From assembly GCA_030268105.1 (NCBI GenBank), contig BSDZ01000112.1, positions 1,445,501-1,509,500 on the forward strand: DNA of 64,000 bases, read 5' to 3'. The translations under genes and the position numbers were made by a program. This document shows positions 37,701 through 48,171 of this stretch, in pieces. The notes beneath the pieces were generated by a model. It worked only from the letters and a program-made list of their open reading frames with translations. It was not told the DNA's origin and ran no database searches. The DNA is from Volvox africanus (lineage: Eukaryota; Chlorophyta; Chlorophyceae; Chlamydomonadales; Volvocaceae). How positions within the stretch are numbered: the first letter of the stretch is position 1; each line of letters starts with the position of its first letter.

Positions 37701-38840
37701 GGTTACGAGTCAGCAGATCCAGAGCAGGCATGCAGGCTCCTACGCTCAATCTACGGGCTGAAACAGGCCCCACGCTGCTGGTATATGAAGCTAGCGGCGG
37801 AGCTGGACAAGCTGGGGTTCAAACCGTCAGTAGCAGACCCAGCACTGTTCATCAAAAAGGACGAGAAGGAGATCGTCTACCTGCTGGTGCACGTGGACGA
37901 CATCATCATCACCTCAGAAGACGAGGCAATGATCAGGAGAGTGAAAACAGAAATCGGACAAGCCTTCAAGATTCGAGATCTTGGAGAGGCAAAAGTTTTC
38001 CTGGGCATGGAGATCAGCCGGGGAGCGCACGGGGAGGTAAAACTATCGCAGCGACGCTACATTGAGGAGCTGCTGCAGCGACATCAACTCGTCAATGCAA
38101 AGCCTCGAAAGACCCCACTACCTCCTGGTACTAGAGCCCTGCCAGCAGAAGACAACAACAAGGAGCTCGTAGACAACACCAAGTACAGGGCGCTTGTCGG
38201 CGAATTGAACTACCTGGCGACGAGCACAAGACCGGATATCTCGCAGGCAATGAGCGTTCTGGCGCGCTTCATGGGCAACCCATCTAAGGTTCACATGGGC
38301 TTGGCTTTGGGGGTGCTGCGATACCTGGCGGGTACCAAGGAGCTCGGATTATGCTATGACGGAGATGGCGATCTCACCATGGTGGGCTACAGTGATTCCG
38401 ACTGGGCTGGAGATCCAGCCACTCGGAGGTCCACAACTGGCTACGTATTCTTGCTAAACGGCGCAGCTATCAGCTGGAACAGCCAATTGCAGCGCACGGC
38501 GGCAGCTTCAACAGTGGAGGCAGAGTACCAGGCCACGGCAGCTGCAGTGCGGGAGGCACTTTGGCTTCGCAAGCTGACCAGAGACTTGGGTCTGAGGACA
38601 CAGGCTATTCAGATTCGAACGGATTCTGAGGGATCGATGAGCCTTGGGAATAACCCGATAATGTCAGTTCGTTCTAAGCACATCGACGTGCAACATCATC
38701 TAGTGCGAGAACGAGTCCTGCGGAAGGAAGTTGCCTTATCGCACTGTTCGACGGAGGATATGGTAGCAGATGTGTTAACCAAGGCACTTGGAGAGATAAA
38801 GTTTAAGAAGTGCATTACGGCGATGGGGTTGGCCGAGTAA
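34782..38840 (+). CDS. Copia Gag-Pol polyprotein (1352 aa), element 1
   Basis: A single frame encodes the whole polyprotein that builds the particle and copies and integrates the element. Domains in order: Gag (about 1-210); zinc knuckle C216-x2-C-x4-H-x4-C229; protease with LDSAS at 271-275 (the usual DSGA or DTGA is DSAS here); GAG-pre-integrase with H413, H418, C451, C454; integrase with D481, D544 and E580, the last two separated by 35 residues; a low-complexity linker (about 700-805); reverse transcriptase with LDVSTAFLNG (D953) and VDD at 1038-1040; RNase H with D1205, E1246 and D1281, ending near the stop. No frameshift separates gag from pol, as is common in copia. The start is the first ATG after the leader and matches the relic gag start in the array. 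All catalytic residues appear intact. Confidence 0.97.
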   Translation: MGKDRLDEPLDLHNYSTWKLRFQLLCAELGYSRALLQAPIAEADVIISDKVKSVMAKNVKNHHLQTIVRAANAKAAWDALAATFASTCNTRKVALRQELSDFKMANGEELPIYISRARQLQSDLLDVGHAVADTELSTIVIKGLPSKYHVVTTALTMREGELDFTQVVARLMAYVIPDEDNNESSSAFITHRSGGKFNPTSRHQTSKQRSKSNAICHYCGKPGHFIGVCKKRLADQQQQNNGRGGGNLQRREPTKMAYAVGSESRSDAWHLDSASEWHITYDASELKDLRAVRPEEKFTLVGYDGSRHQPTHVGRYTMWSNTVKGLQIELKNVYVVPKATVKLISAGIFDERGATILLGNDKALVQAKGRTILRADKVGRLYAIRHHAAGRSVGKGRSCAAVGSEGSKAALWHRRLGHLGYKSLERMCREHMVTGMDLDRASLEAARSRICEPCIYAKQTRGPFPSTGHKAAKPLGLIHLDVCGPMPETSIGGSRYVTTLLDDCTGFSTVAFTDTKDAVRKKVKIMIEALENMTGRRVKEARTDRGTEFLNTVLGAYFGEKGIIHGTTVGYSPEQNGAAERLNRTLLEKTRAMLAESGLPQKLWAEAMATANLLRNVSPVVGASVTPHEAFMGVKPDISHLRVFGSTAYAHVPKEKRNKLQPVSKKGVLVGYEQGRQYRILINNLISTHSTVKFDESTVGDRYEDSDEEDVEESGGVPLPGGGGDTPVNTDMDQGAAEVNHGASTSSGQTAAPQRHAGIPAAQFPRMQNTAQSRGGNGGDAMTGEGPVQQQNHNNDGADVNMQERRYPLRERKRLIEWRHEPNGRVTFGRINAAIEEEVPEPASYQEATDGPYAEEWRSAMDEEISAQLTNGTWELAKPPPGARILPCRWVYKVKRAEDGEIERYKARLVAKGYEQRAGIDYGELFAPTSRFASLRMLLAVAAAKAMPIHQLDVSTAFLNGELEEELWMQQPPGYESADPEQACRLLRSIYGLKQAPRCWYMKLAAELDKLGFKPSVADPALFIKKDEKEIVYLLVHVDDIIITSEDEAMIRRVKTEIGQAFKIRDLGEAKVFLGMEISRGAHGEVKLSQRRYIEELLQRHQLVNAKPRKTPLPPGTRALPAEDNNKELVDNTKYRALVGELNYLATSTRPDISQAMSVLARFMGNPSKVHMGLALGVLRYLAGTKELGLCYDGDGDLTMVGYSDSDWAGDPATRRSTTGYVFLLNGAAISWNSQLQRTAAASTVEAEYQATAAAVREALWLRKLTRDLGLRTQAIQIRTDSEGSMSLGNNPIMSVRSKHIDVQHHLVRERVLRKEVALSHCSTEDMVADVLTKALGEIKFKKCITAMGLAE

Positions 38841-38955
38841 GCTTTCTAAGTTTGTTTGGGGCGAACTCGTTTGGCTTTAGCTTTTTGGTTTCAAGAAGAA
38901 TCCCTGGTTGGAATTATCTTCTTTCACTTGTTGCTAGGCATGTCTCGAGGGGGCG
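38841..38955 (+). other. 3' untranslated segment and polypurine tract, copia element 1
   Basis: These 115 bp join the stop codon to the 3' LTR. The last ten bases, CGAGGGGGCG, form the polypurine tract that primes plus-strand synthesis. The same GGGCG-TGTT junction occurs before the truncated LTR head in the array units. Confidence 0.85.
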
Positions 38956-39196
38956 TGTTATAAAATGGTATATCAGTTCGATATAGCGATCCATACTAGC
39001 AACAATCCCGCTGTTGTAGCTGTACTCGGCGGTAAGCTATCGACCCGCGTTCGTACTGCTTGTAGTGCTATACGCACAAATATATGTGCCGACTCCAGAA
39101 CGAACTATTTGGACTCCATACTATCAGATAATATGTAACTCTACTTTCTCGTAATTACGTCAGGCTTCCTTATGTCTGATAGTCTACGTCTCAATA
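38956..39196 (+). repeat. 3' LTR, copia element 1 (241 bp)
   Basis: Identical to the 5' LTR except CTCCATACT for CTCCTTACT. The right copy of the ATATG target duplication follows at 39197-39201. Confidence 0.95.
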
Positions 39197-42100
39197 ATAT
39201 GACTTTACAACAAAGAACTCTGAAGTGCATACATGGCTGTTCATGGCTAATTTTCTAATGATCTAACTATCTAATTATATTCTGGAGCAGCAAGCTGCCG
39301 GAGTGAGCAAGTCTGGGTAACGATCCGGGAAATTTGGAAAAAGCAAACCAATAGTAGCCAGGCAACAATGTCGCCAGATGGACCCGAACAAAGCAACCAA
39401 GAGCCACAGTTACACATCGAGCAGGCCCCCAAAATAGCCTTATCCGGCAAGCATAAGGCATAGCAGCTTGGCGTAGGCGTGAAAATTGACCATGAAAAGG
39501 AGCATGGGTAAGACGATGATGAACCAAATGCTTTCCAAATCCAGACTTACTACAAGGCAGAATAGTTAAATTGTTGCACAGGATGGAATTGTATAACGAA
39601 TTCACGCCACAATTTTCAGCACGGTTATTAATTTGTCATCGTATCAAGAATGTCATGCACATTCCTAACCGAAATTGTTTCATGGCTCGTGTTTCTGTTA
39701 TTCTCCGTTATTTCTTATGCACATTGTTGAGTTGTGCGGTACAAGACGTTTATGGTAAATTTTGGATTGCCGGCATGTGAAAGGCCCAAGATTGGAGCCT
39801 GGATGACCTGTGCCACTAGACGGGGACTGCCTTGACGGGCATAGGAAATGCCAGGGGCCAGCGGCTGTACAGTTGCAAAATGATAATAAGACTACGTTGA
39901 CGCCGATCACACGGCTTATATTGCCGGAGTTGACGTGAGATCACACGATGGGAAAGGACAGATTGGCTGACCCCTTCGTGTCTTAACAATTGTGTAATGT
40001 GGTCTTTCACGTTTGAAGCAGTGATGGAGGAACACGGACTTGACAGATGGTTAAGACGAAGACATTGCAAAAGACGTCAAATATATAATGCATGACGTCT
40101 ATAATTAAAGCTGCAACAACTGCGAGCTGAGCCTGGGAGAGCAACCTCATTCTCAACACCCAGCTTTTGGCTTTTGAAAAGAGAATAGAAACGGAGCAGA
40201 AATCGGAGGAATCATTTGCGTTTGCAAATCGGAGGAAGCAAAAAACGCTGGACAAGGGAGCAACCGTGGCGGGTGTTAAGGAGATAGAGGAAGTATACCG
40301 CTGCAATGATGTATTACAGTAGTCAGAAGAGGTCAGAAGTATAAGACACTAGACGATTGCTAGCTGTTGGGTGACTATTGCAGAGCTCAGGTACCCTTAA
40401 ATATTAGTTCTAATGGCTTCTGATCAACAACTCCCTGGAGCACTGCAGTATGCAGCTCTCTACCATTGGGTAGTTGCCCAGCACCTACCACCAGCAACTT
40501 CCTACCACTTGGCTGCTCAGCCCCTATCACCTTGCACACTGCAGTCAAGTGTCTATGCAGTTCTCTACCATTGGGTAGTTGCCCAGCACCTACCACCAGC
40601 AACTTCCTACCACTTGGCTGCTCAGCCCCTATCACCTTGCACACTGCAGTCAAGTGTCTATGCAGTTCTCTACCATTGGGTAGTTGCCCAGCACCTACCA
40701 CCAGCAACTTCCTACCACTTGGCTGCTCAGCACCTATCACCTTGCACACTGCAACTGCCTGTCACAACTGCCGCCCTGCAACTGCTAGATAGGTAACTGT
40801 GACGGTTTGCACCGTCCACAACTTAACAGACACATGTTGGAAGTTAGGAATATAGACCTCAAGGAGATGTATTCAGCCCTAGGTCTGAGGGTTTTGCCTT
40901 TCCTTTCTTATATGAGAGCAACTCTCTCGCGTCAATTTGTTAAGTTCTGGACGGTGCAAACCGTCGCTGTTACCTATCTAGCAGTTGCAGGGCGGCAAGG
41001 TGGTAGCTGTGACAGGCAGTTGCAGGGTGCAAGGTGGTAGGTGCTGGACAGCTGCCAAGTGGTAGAAAGTTGCTGGTGGTAGGTGCTAGGTAGGTACCCA
41101 AGGGGAGACACTTGACTGCATAGACACGTGACTGCAGTGCGTTGGGAGTGGTTGATCAGAAGCCATTAGTAGTATTGAAGGGTGCCTGAACTCTGCAGTA
41201 GTTACCCAACAGCTAGCAATCGTCTAGTATCTCATACTTCTGACCTCTTCTGACTACTGTAATACTTCATAGCAGCAGTATACTTGCTCTATCTCCTTTA
41301 CACAATTATCCCACCTATCCAATAGGTGGGCGTGTTAAGGAGATAGAGGAAGTATACTGCTGCTCCTTCACTCGGCTACACCCATACAAACTTACTAATA
41401 ACCACCTGCAAAACTATATTATTTGATAATGAGTGCATTAAATCTTCATTAGCAAATAAGCCGCTGTTTGTAATACTGTCTTGTTTGTACAAACTTACGC
41501 TTGTGATTAAATTAGCCAAAATTGGTGCAAACTCATCTTTAAAAATCGATACCAAACTTAAATTTCTAAAGATTTAATTTCGACATTAACAGACGGGGTT
41601 TTTGATGAGGTAACAAGATGGCAAAATCGGCCACTTGATAGCGTTTATATTTGGACTGTATCCATGTAAAGTCCCGGGATAATAATATTGTAATTAACAA
41701 GGCTGTGTTTTTAACCGCTCCATTCAGTAAGAAAGTTAGGTGTAAAATATTCCATAAAAAAATACTTTTAAAACCCATCCCACAAACTAAAATGCTATTT
41801 AACTTTAAGGTTAAAAGATGATAAACCCTGGTTATACTATTCTCACTTACTCGTAACAGATATTGCTGTAAGTTTTTTAGGCACGGCAACACTTATATTT
41901 GACTTCACCTAAAGCCTTTGTCATCGCATCAGCCACCATCTTCTCCGTGGGGCAGTAATTCGCTCAACCTCCCACCTAGCGACCCGCTCTCTGACAAAAT
42001 GATGCATGACATCAATGTGTTTTGACCGTTGGGACGTCAGGCAAGGGCCCGAATAGTGATATTCGGTTGCTGAACAATCACTGCGACCTCCACACTTCAT

Positions 42101-42346
42101 ACACTCGCGAACCATATGCGGTAAACGTTGTGTAATGATATAAGAAATATTATTTCTCGGCGATTCCTAACAATATGATGCCTTGCGCCGTAATCTCTCA
42201 GAATTTGTTAATCTCGCTAAATCGCTACCATTATATGTATTTAATGTAATAGTCAGCTAAGCGCCCGGCCCCTCCCTGGGCCGTATTACTTGCTGTCATT
42301 CATTTGTATATGAGTGTTGCTCAATCTGAACATTTAGAACCTGTAC

Positions 42347-42351
42347 ATATG
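42347..42351. other. Target-site duplication, copia element 2, left
   Basis: ATATG, the same pentamer at the same base of the unit as for element 1. Confidence 0.95.
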
Positions 42352-42592
42352 TGTTATAAAATGGTATATCAGTTCGATATAGCGATCCATACTAGCAACA
42401 ATCCCGCTGTTGTAGCTGTACTCGGCGGTAAGCTATCGACCCGCGTTCGTACTGCTTGTAGTGCTATACGCACAAATATATGTGCCGACTCCAGAACGAA
42501 CTATTTGGACTCCTTACTATCAGATAATATGTAACTCTACTTTCTCGTAATTACGTCAGGCTTCCTTTTGTCTGATAGTCTACGTCTCAATA
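42352..42592 (+). repeat. 5' LTR, copia element 2 (241 bp)
   Basis: Same ends and TATAAAAT motif as element 1. It has CTCCTTACT, like the 5' LTR of element 1, plus one private A-to-T change near 42568. Confidence 0.95.
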
Positions 42593-42609
42593 GGTTATGA
42601 GCCCCGGTC
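42593..42609 (+). other. Primer binding site, copia element 2
   Basis: The same 17-base match to the anticodon arm of initiator tRNA-Met as in element 1, directly after the LTR. Confidence 0.75.
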
Positions 42610-42679
42610 ATCGTTGACCGCGGAGCCTGACATCTTCTGCCCATTCTACTGTTGATCTTCGCGTTTATAGGTCTTCACA

Positions 42680-45600
42680 ATGGGAAAGGATAGGCTGGAC
42701 GAGCCGCTGGACCTACACAACTACTCAACTTGGAAACTACGATTCCAATTGTTGTGCGCGGAGCTTGGATACAGTCGCGCCCTGCTACAAGCACCAATTG
42801 CAGAGGCGGATGTCATCATCTCCGACAAGGTCAAGAGTGTGATGGCCAAGAACGTAAAGAACCATCACCTCCAAACAATTGTTCGGGCGGCAAATGCGAA
42901 GGCCGCCTGGGACGCTTTGGCGGCTACGTTTGCATCAACCTGCAACACGAGAAAAGTAGCACTTCGGCAGGAGCTAAGTGACTTCAAAATGGCTAATGGA
43001 GAGGAGTTACCAATTTATATCAGCCGCGCGCGACAGCTGCAGTCCGACTTGCTGGATGTGGGACACGCAGTCGCAGACACGGAGCTCTCTACAATTGTCA
43101 TCAAAGGACTTCCGAGCAAGTATCATGTGGTAACAACAGCTCTCACAATGCGAGAAGGGGAGCTGGACTTTACTCAAGTGGTCGCGCGACTAATGGCGTA
43201 TGTGATACCGGACGAGGACAACAACGAGTCTTCATCGGCATTCATCACGCATCGAAGTGGTGGCAAATTCAACCCTACAAGCCGTCATCAGACAAGTAAG
43301 CAGAGGAGTAAATCAAACGCCATCTGCCACTACTGCGGTAAGCCAGGTCACTTCATCGGAGTGTGCAAGAAGCGTCTGGCGGATCAACAGCAACAAAACA
43401 ATGGTCGCGGCGGGGGCAACCTTCAGCGCAGGGAGCCCACCAAAATGGCGTATGCTGTTGGAAGCGAGTCACGGTCGGACGCATGGCACCTGGACTCAGC
43501 GTCAGAATGGCACATTACCTACGACGCGTCAGAGCTGAAGGATCTGCGAGCTGTACGGCCTGAAGAAAAATTCACGTTGGTGGGCTACGATGGCTCGAGG
43601 CATCAGCCGACGCACGTGGGGCGGTATACCATGTGGAGTAACACCGTTAAAGGGCTACAAATTGAGCTCAAGAACGTCTATGTGGTGCCCAAGGCGACAG
43701 TAAAGCTGATCTCAGCAGGCATCTTCGATGAGCGTGGCGCTACAATTCTGCTGGGTAACGACAAAGCCCTCGTTCAGGCAAAGGGGAGGACGATCCTACG
43801 TGCAGACAAGGTGGGACGCCTCTATGCCATTCGACACCACGCAGCAGGGCGATCAGTTGGCAAAGGCCGCTCATGTGCGGCGGTCGGGTCAGAAGGCTCG
43901 AAGGCAGCGCTGTGGCATCGGCGCTTGGGACATCTGGGCTACAAGAGCCTGGAACGTATGTGCCGGGAACACATGGTAACCGGCATGGATTTGGATCGCG
44001 CGAGTCTGGAGGCAGCCAGGTCGCGGATCTGCGAGCCCTGCATTTATGCAAAGCAGACACGTGGACCATTCCCGTCCACTGGGCACAAGGCGGCGAAACC
44101 TCTGGGCCTGATACACCTGGACGTCTGTGGACCTATGCCTGAGACTTCGATAGGTGGATCCCGGTACGTTACTACACTGCTGGACGACTGCACGGGATTT
44201 TCTACTGTTGCATTCACTGACACCAAGGACGCAGTTCGCAAGAAGGTAAAGATAATGATTGAGGCGCTGGAGAACATGACTGGCCGTCGTGTGAAGGAGG
44301 CACGCACGGATCGTGGGACTGAGTTCCTCAATACAGTCTTGGGCGCCTACTTCGGCGAAAAAGGGATTATCCACGGGACGACCGTTGGGTATTCGCCGGA
44401 GCAGAATGGGGCGGCGGAGCGCCTCAACAGGACGCTTTTGGAGAAGACCCGGGCAATGCTGGCGGAGTCAGGACTACCGCAGAAGCTCTGGGCAGAAGCC
44501 ATGGCTACGGTGAATCTTTTGCGCAACGTTTCACCGGTCGTGGGGGCATCAGTAACGCCCCATGAGGCGTTCATGGGGGTGAAGCCGGACATAAGCCATC
44601 TGAGAGTTTTCGGCAGTACCGCATATGCACACGTGCCGAAGGAGAAGCGGAACAAACTGCAACCCGTGAGTAAAAAAGGAGTGCTGGTTGGATACGAGCA
44701 AGGGAGGCAGTACCGCATCTTGATCAACAATCTCATCAGCACCCACTCGACAGTCAAGTTCGACGAGTCAACAGTTGGAGATCGCTATGAGGATTCCGAC
44801 GAGGAGGATGTCGAGGAGTCTGGCGGCGTTCCGTTGCCAGGGGGCGGCGGAGATACGCCGGTCAACACCGACATGGACCAGGGAGCTGCTGAAGTGAACC
44901 ATGGTGCATCCACCAGCAGCGGCCAGACAGCGGCGCCACAGAGGCACGCAGGCATACCAGCAGCACAGTTTCCCAGGATGCAAAATACAGCGCAGTCCCG
45001 CGGAGGCAATGGTGGAGACGCTATGACAGGCGAAGGGCCGGTGCAGCAGCAAAACCACAACAACGACGGTGCAGACGTTAATATGCAGGAACGTCGCTAT
45101 CCACTACGTGAGCGAAAGCGACTGATTGAATGGAGGCATGAGCCCAACGGAAGGGTTACGTTCGGGCGGATCAATGCTGCAATCGAGGAAGAAGTACCAG
45201 AGCCAGCTTCATACCAGGAGGCCACTGACGGCCCATATGCTGAGGAATGGAGAAGTGCCATGGATGAGGAAATCTCAGCACAGCTCACAAATGGGACCTG
45301 GGAGCTAGCAAAACCACCGCCAGGTGCGCGGATTCTGCCTTGTCGGTGGGTGTATAAGGTCAAACGTGCAGAGGATGGCGAGATCGAGCGCTACAAGGCA
45401 CGTTTGGTGGCAAAGGGCTACGAGCAGCGGGCGGGGATTGATTATGGGGAGCTCTTTGCTCCAACCTCGCGTTTTGCTTCGCTTCGTATGCTCCTGGCGG
45501 TGGCTGCGGCTAAAGCAATGCCGATCCATCAGCTAGACGTTTCAACAGCTTTCCTGAACGGGGAGCTAGAGGAGGAGCTCTGGATGCAGCAGCCGCCTGG

Positions 45601-46738
45601 TTACGAGTCAGCAGATCCAGAGCAGGCATGCAGGCTCCTACGCTCAATCTACGGGCTGAAACAGGCCCCACGCTGCTGGTATATGAAGCTAGCGGCGGAG
45701 CTGGACAAGCTGGGGTTCAAACCGTCAGTAGCAGACCCAGCACTGTTCATCAAAAAGGACGAGAAGGAGATCGTCTACCTGCTGGTGCACGTGGACGACA
45801 TCATCATCACCTCAGAAGACGAGGCAATGATCAGGAGAGTGAAAACAGAAATCGGACAAGCCTTCAAGATTCGAGATCTTGGAGAGGCAAAAGTTTTCCT
45901 GGGCATGGAGATCAGCCGGGGAGCGCACGGGGAGGTAAAACTATCGCAGCGACGCTACATTGAGGAGCTGCTGCAGCGACATCAACTCGTCAATGCAAAG
46001 CCTCGAAAGACCCCACTACCTCCTGGTACTAGAGCCCTGCCAGCAGAAGACAACAACAAGGAGCTCGTAGACAACACCAAGTACAGGGCGCTTGTCGGCG
46101 AATTGAACTACCTGGCGACGAGCACAAGACCGGATATCTCGCAGGCAATGAGCGTTCTGGCGCGCTTCATGGGCAACCCATCTAAGGTTCACATGGGCTT
46201 GGCTTTGGGGGTGCTGCGATACCTGGCGGGTACCAAGGAGCTCGGATTATGCTATGACGGAGATGGCGATCTCACCATGGTGGGCTACAGTGATTCCGAC
46301 TGGGCTGGAGATCCAGCCACTCGGAGGTCCACAACTGGCTACGTATTCTTGCTAAACGGCGCAGCTATCAGCTGGAACAGCCAATTGCAGCGCACGGCGG
46401 CAGCTTCAACAGTGGAGGCAGAGTACCAGGCCACGGCAGCTGCAGTGCGGGAGGCACTTTGGCTTCGCAAGCTGACCAGAGACTTGGGTCTGAGGACACA
46501 GGCTATTCAGATTCGAACGGATTCTGAGGGATCGATGAGCCTTGGGAATAACCCGATAATGTCAGTTCGTTCTAAGCACATCGACGTGCAACATCATCTA
46601 GTGCGAGAACGAGTCCTGCGGAAGGAAGTTGCCTTATCGCACTGTTCGACGGAGGATATGGTAGCAGATGTGTTAACCAAGGCACTTGGAGAGATAAAGT
46701 TTAAGAAGTGCATTACGGCGATGGGGTTGGCCGAGTAA
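42680..46738 (+). CDS. Copia Gag-Pol polyprotein (1352 aa), element 2
   Basis: Same length, domain order and catalytic residues as the polyprotein of element 1. The one residue difference found is A611V, from GCG to GTG at 44511, in the integrase just after the catalytic E580. No stop or frameshift interrupts it, so it too looks capable of function. A conservative change outside the catalytic triad is unlikely to abolish activity, though that is inference. Confidence 0.97.
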   Translation: MGKDRLDEPLDLHNYSTWKLRFQLLCAELGYSRALLQAPIAEADVIISDKVKSVMAKNVKNHHLQTIVRAANAKAAWDALAATFASTCNTRKVALRQELSDFKMANGEELPIYISRARQLQSDLLDVGHAVADTELSTIVIKGLPSKYHVVTTALTMREGELDFTQVVARLMAYVIPDEDNNESSSAFITHRSGGKFNPTSRHQTSKQRSKSNAICHYCGKPGHFIGVCKKRLADQQQQNNGRGGGNLQRREPTKMAYAVGSESRSDAWHLDSASEWHITYDASELKDLRAVRPEEKFTLVGYDGSRHQPTHVGRYTMWSNTVKGLQIELKNVYVVPKATVKLISAGIFDERGATILLGNDKALVQAKGRTILRADKVGRLYAIRHHAAGRSVGKGRSCAAVGSEGSKAALWHRRLGHLGYKSLERMCREHMVTGMDLDRASLEAARSRICEPCIYAKQTRGPFPSTGHKAAKPLGLIHLDVCGPMPETSIGGSRYVTTLLDDCTGFSTVAFTDTKDAVRKKVKIMIEALENMTGRRVKEARTDRGTEFLNTVLGAYFGEKGIIHGTTVGYSPEQNGAAERLNRTLLEKTRAMLAESGLPQKLWAEAMATVNLLRNVSPVVGASVTPHEAFMGVKPDISHLRVFGSTAYAHVPKEKRNKLQPVSKKGVLVGYEQGRQYRILINNLISTHSTVKFDESTVGDRYEDSDEEDVEESGGVPLPGGGGDTPVNTDMDQGAAEVNHGASTSSGQTAAPQRHAGIPAAQFPRMQNTAQSRGGNGGDAMTGEGPVQQQNHNNDGADVNMQERRYPLRERKRLIEWRHEPNGRVTFGRINAAIEEEVPEPASYQEATDGPYAEEWRSAMDEEISAQLTNGTWELAKPPPGARILPCRWVYKVKRAEDGEIERYKARLVAKGYEQRAGIDYGELFAPTSRFASLRMLLAVAAAKAMPIHQLDVSTAFLNGELEEELWMQQPPGYESADPEQACRLLRSIYGLKQAPRCWYMKLAAELDKLGFKPSVADPALFIKKDEKEIVYLLVHVDDIIITSEDEAMIRRVKTEIGQAFKIRDLGEAKVFLGMEISRGAHGEVKLSQRRYIEELLQRHQLVNAKPRKTPLPPGTRALPAEDNNKELVDNTKYRALVGELNYLATSTRPDISQAMSVLARFMGNPSKVHMGLALGVLRYLAGTKELGLCYDGDGDLTMVGYSDSDWAGDPATRRSTTGYVFLLNGAAISWNSQLQRTAAASTVEAEYQATAAAVREALWLRKLTRDLGLRTQAIQIRTDSEGSMSLGNNPIMSVRSKHIDVQHHLVRERVLRKEVALSHCSTEDMVADVLTKALGEIKFKKCITAMGLAE

Positions 46739-46853
46739 GCTTTCTAAGTTTGTTTGGGGCGAACTCGTTTGGCTTTAGCTTTTTGGTTTCAAGAAGAATC
46801 CCTGGTTGGAATTATCTTCTTTCACTTGTTGCTAGGCATGTCTCGAGGGGGCG
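46739..46853 (+). other. 3' untranslated segment and polypurine tract, copia element 2
   Basis: 115 bp as in element 1, ending in the purine-rich CGAGGGGGCG before the LTR. Confidence 0.85.
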
Positions 46854-47094
46854 TGTTATAAAATGGTATATCAGTTCGATATAGCGATCCATACTAGCAA
46901 CAATCCCGCTGTTGTAGCTGTACTCGGCGGTAAGCTATCGACCCGCGTTCGTACTGCTTGTAGTGCTATACGCACAAATATATGTGCCGACTCCAGAACG
47001 AACTATTTGGACTCCATACTATCAGATAATATGTAACTCTACTTTCTCGTAATTACGTCAGGCTTCCTTATGTCTGATAGTCTACGTCTCAATA
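46854..47094 (+). repeat. 3' LTR, copia element 2 (241 bp)
   Basis: It has CTCCATACT, the same 3'-LTR-specific base as element 1. The right ATATG duplication is at 47095-47099, after which the array unit resumes. Confidence 0.95.
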
Positions 47095-48171
47095 ATATGA
47101 CTTTACAACAAAGAACTCTGAAGTGCATACATGGCTGTTCATGGCTAATTTTCTAATGATCTAACTATCTAATTATATTCTGGAGCAGCAAGCTGCCGGA
47201 GTGAGCAAGTCTGGGTAACGATCCGGGAAATTTGGAAAAAGCAAACCAATAGTAGCCAGGCAACAATGTCGCCAGATGGACCCGAACAAAGCAACCAAGA
47301 GCCACAGTTACACATCGAGCAGGCCCCCAAAATAGCCTTATCCGGCAAGCATAAGGCATAGCAGCTTGGCGTAGGCGTGAAAATTGACCATGAAAAGGAG
47401 CATGGGTAAGACGATGATGAACCAAATGCTTTCCAAATCCAGACTTACTACAAGGCAGAATAGTTAAATTGTTGCACAGGATGGAATTGTATAACGAATT
47501 CACGCCACAATTTTCAGCACGGTTATTAATTTGTCATCGTATCAAGAATGTCATGCACATTCCTAACCGAAATTGTTTCATGGCTCGTGTTTCTGTTATT
47601 CTCCGTTATTTCTTATGCACATTGTTGAGTTGTGCGGTACAAGACGTTTATGGTAAATTTTGGATTGCCGGCATGTGAAAGGCCCAAGATTGGAGCCTGG
47701 ATGACCTGTGCCACTAGACGGGGACTGCCTTGACGGGCATAGGAAATGCCAGGGGCCAGCGGCTGTACAGTTGCAAAATGATAATAAGACTACGTTGACG
47801 CCGATCACACGGCTTATATTGCCGGAGTTGACGTGAGATCACACGATGGGAAAGGACAGATTGGCTGACCCCTTCGTGTCTTAACAATTGTGTAATGTGG
47901 TCTTTCACGTTTGAAGCAGTGATGGAGGAACACGGACTTGACAGATGGTTAAGACGAAGACATTGCAAAAGACGTCAAATATATAATGCATGACGTCTAT
48001 AATTAAAGCTGCAACAACTGCGAGCTGAGCCTGGGAGAGCAACCTCATTCTCAACACCCAGCTTTTGGCTTTTGAAAAGAGAATAGAAACGGAGCAGAAA
48101 TCGGAGGAATCATTTGCGTTTGCAAATCGGAGGAAGCAAAAAACGCTGGACAAGGGAGCAACCGTGGCGGG

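Larger units (their letters stand above)
34454..39196 (+). mobile_element. Intact Ty1/copia LTR retrotransposon, element 1
   Basis: A complete autonomous-looking element of 4743 bp: 241-bp LTRs, primer binding site, one uninterrupted Gag-Pol frame, polypurine tract and 5-bp target duplication. The two LTRs differ at a single base that I can find (CTCCTTACT against CTCCATACT), so the insertion is young. Copia is indicated by integrase preceding reverse transcriptase in the polyprotein. It lies in plus orientation inside an array unit, between the RNase H relic and the gag relic. Confidence 0.97.
32586..40273 (+). repeat. Array unit 11 (2940-bp unit carrying copia element 1)
   Basis: The unit has one minisatellite copy and is split by a 4743-bp copia element plus a 5-bp target duplication. 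The unit resumes exactly at the interruption point, on ATATGACTTTAC. RNase H relic at 33979-34217 (minus); gag relic ATG at 39948. Confidence 0.96.
42352..47094 (+). mobile_element. Intact Ty1/copia LTR retrotransposon, element 2
   Basis: 4743 bp, the same length as element 1 and nearly identical to it. It sits at the same site in the next unit with the same duplication. It shares the 5'/3' LTR difference of element 1 and adds a difference in its own 5' LTR (CTTCCTTTTG for CTTCCTTATG near 42568) and one in the coding frame. Confidence 0.97.
40274..48171 (+). repeat. Array unit 12 (3150-bp unit carrying copia element 2)
   Basis: This is the only unit with three minisatellite copies. It is split by a second copia element at the same base as its left neighbour. 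RNase H relic at 41877-42115 (minus); gag relic ATG at 47846. Confidence 0.96.
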
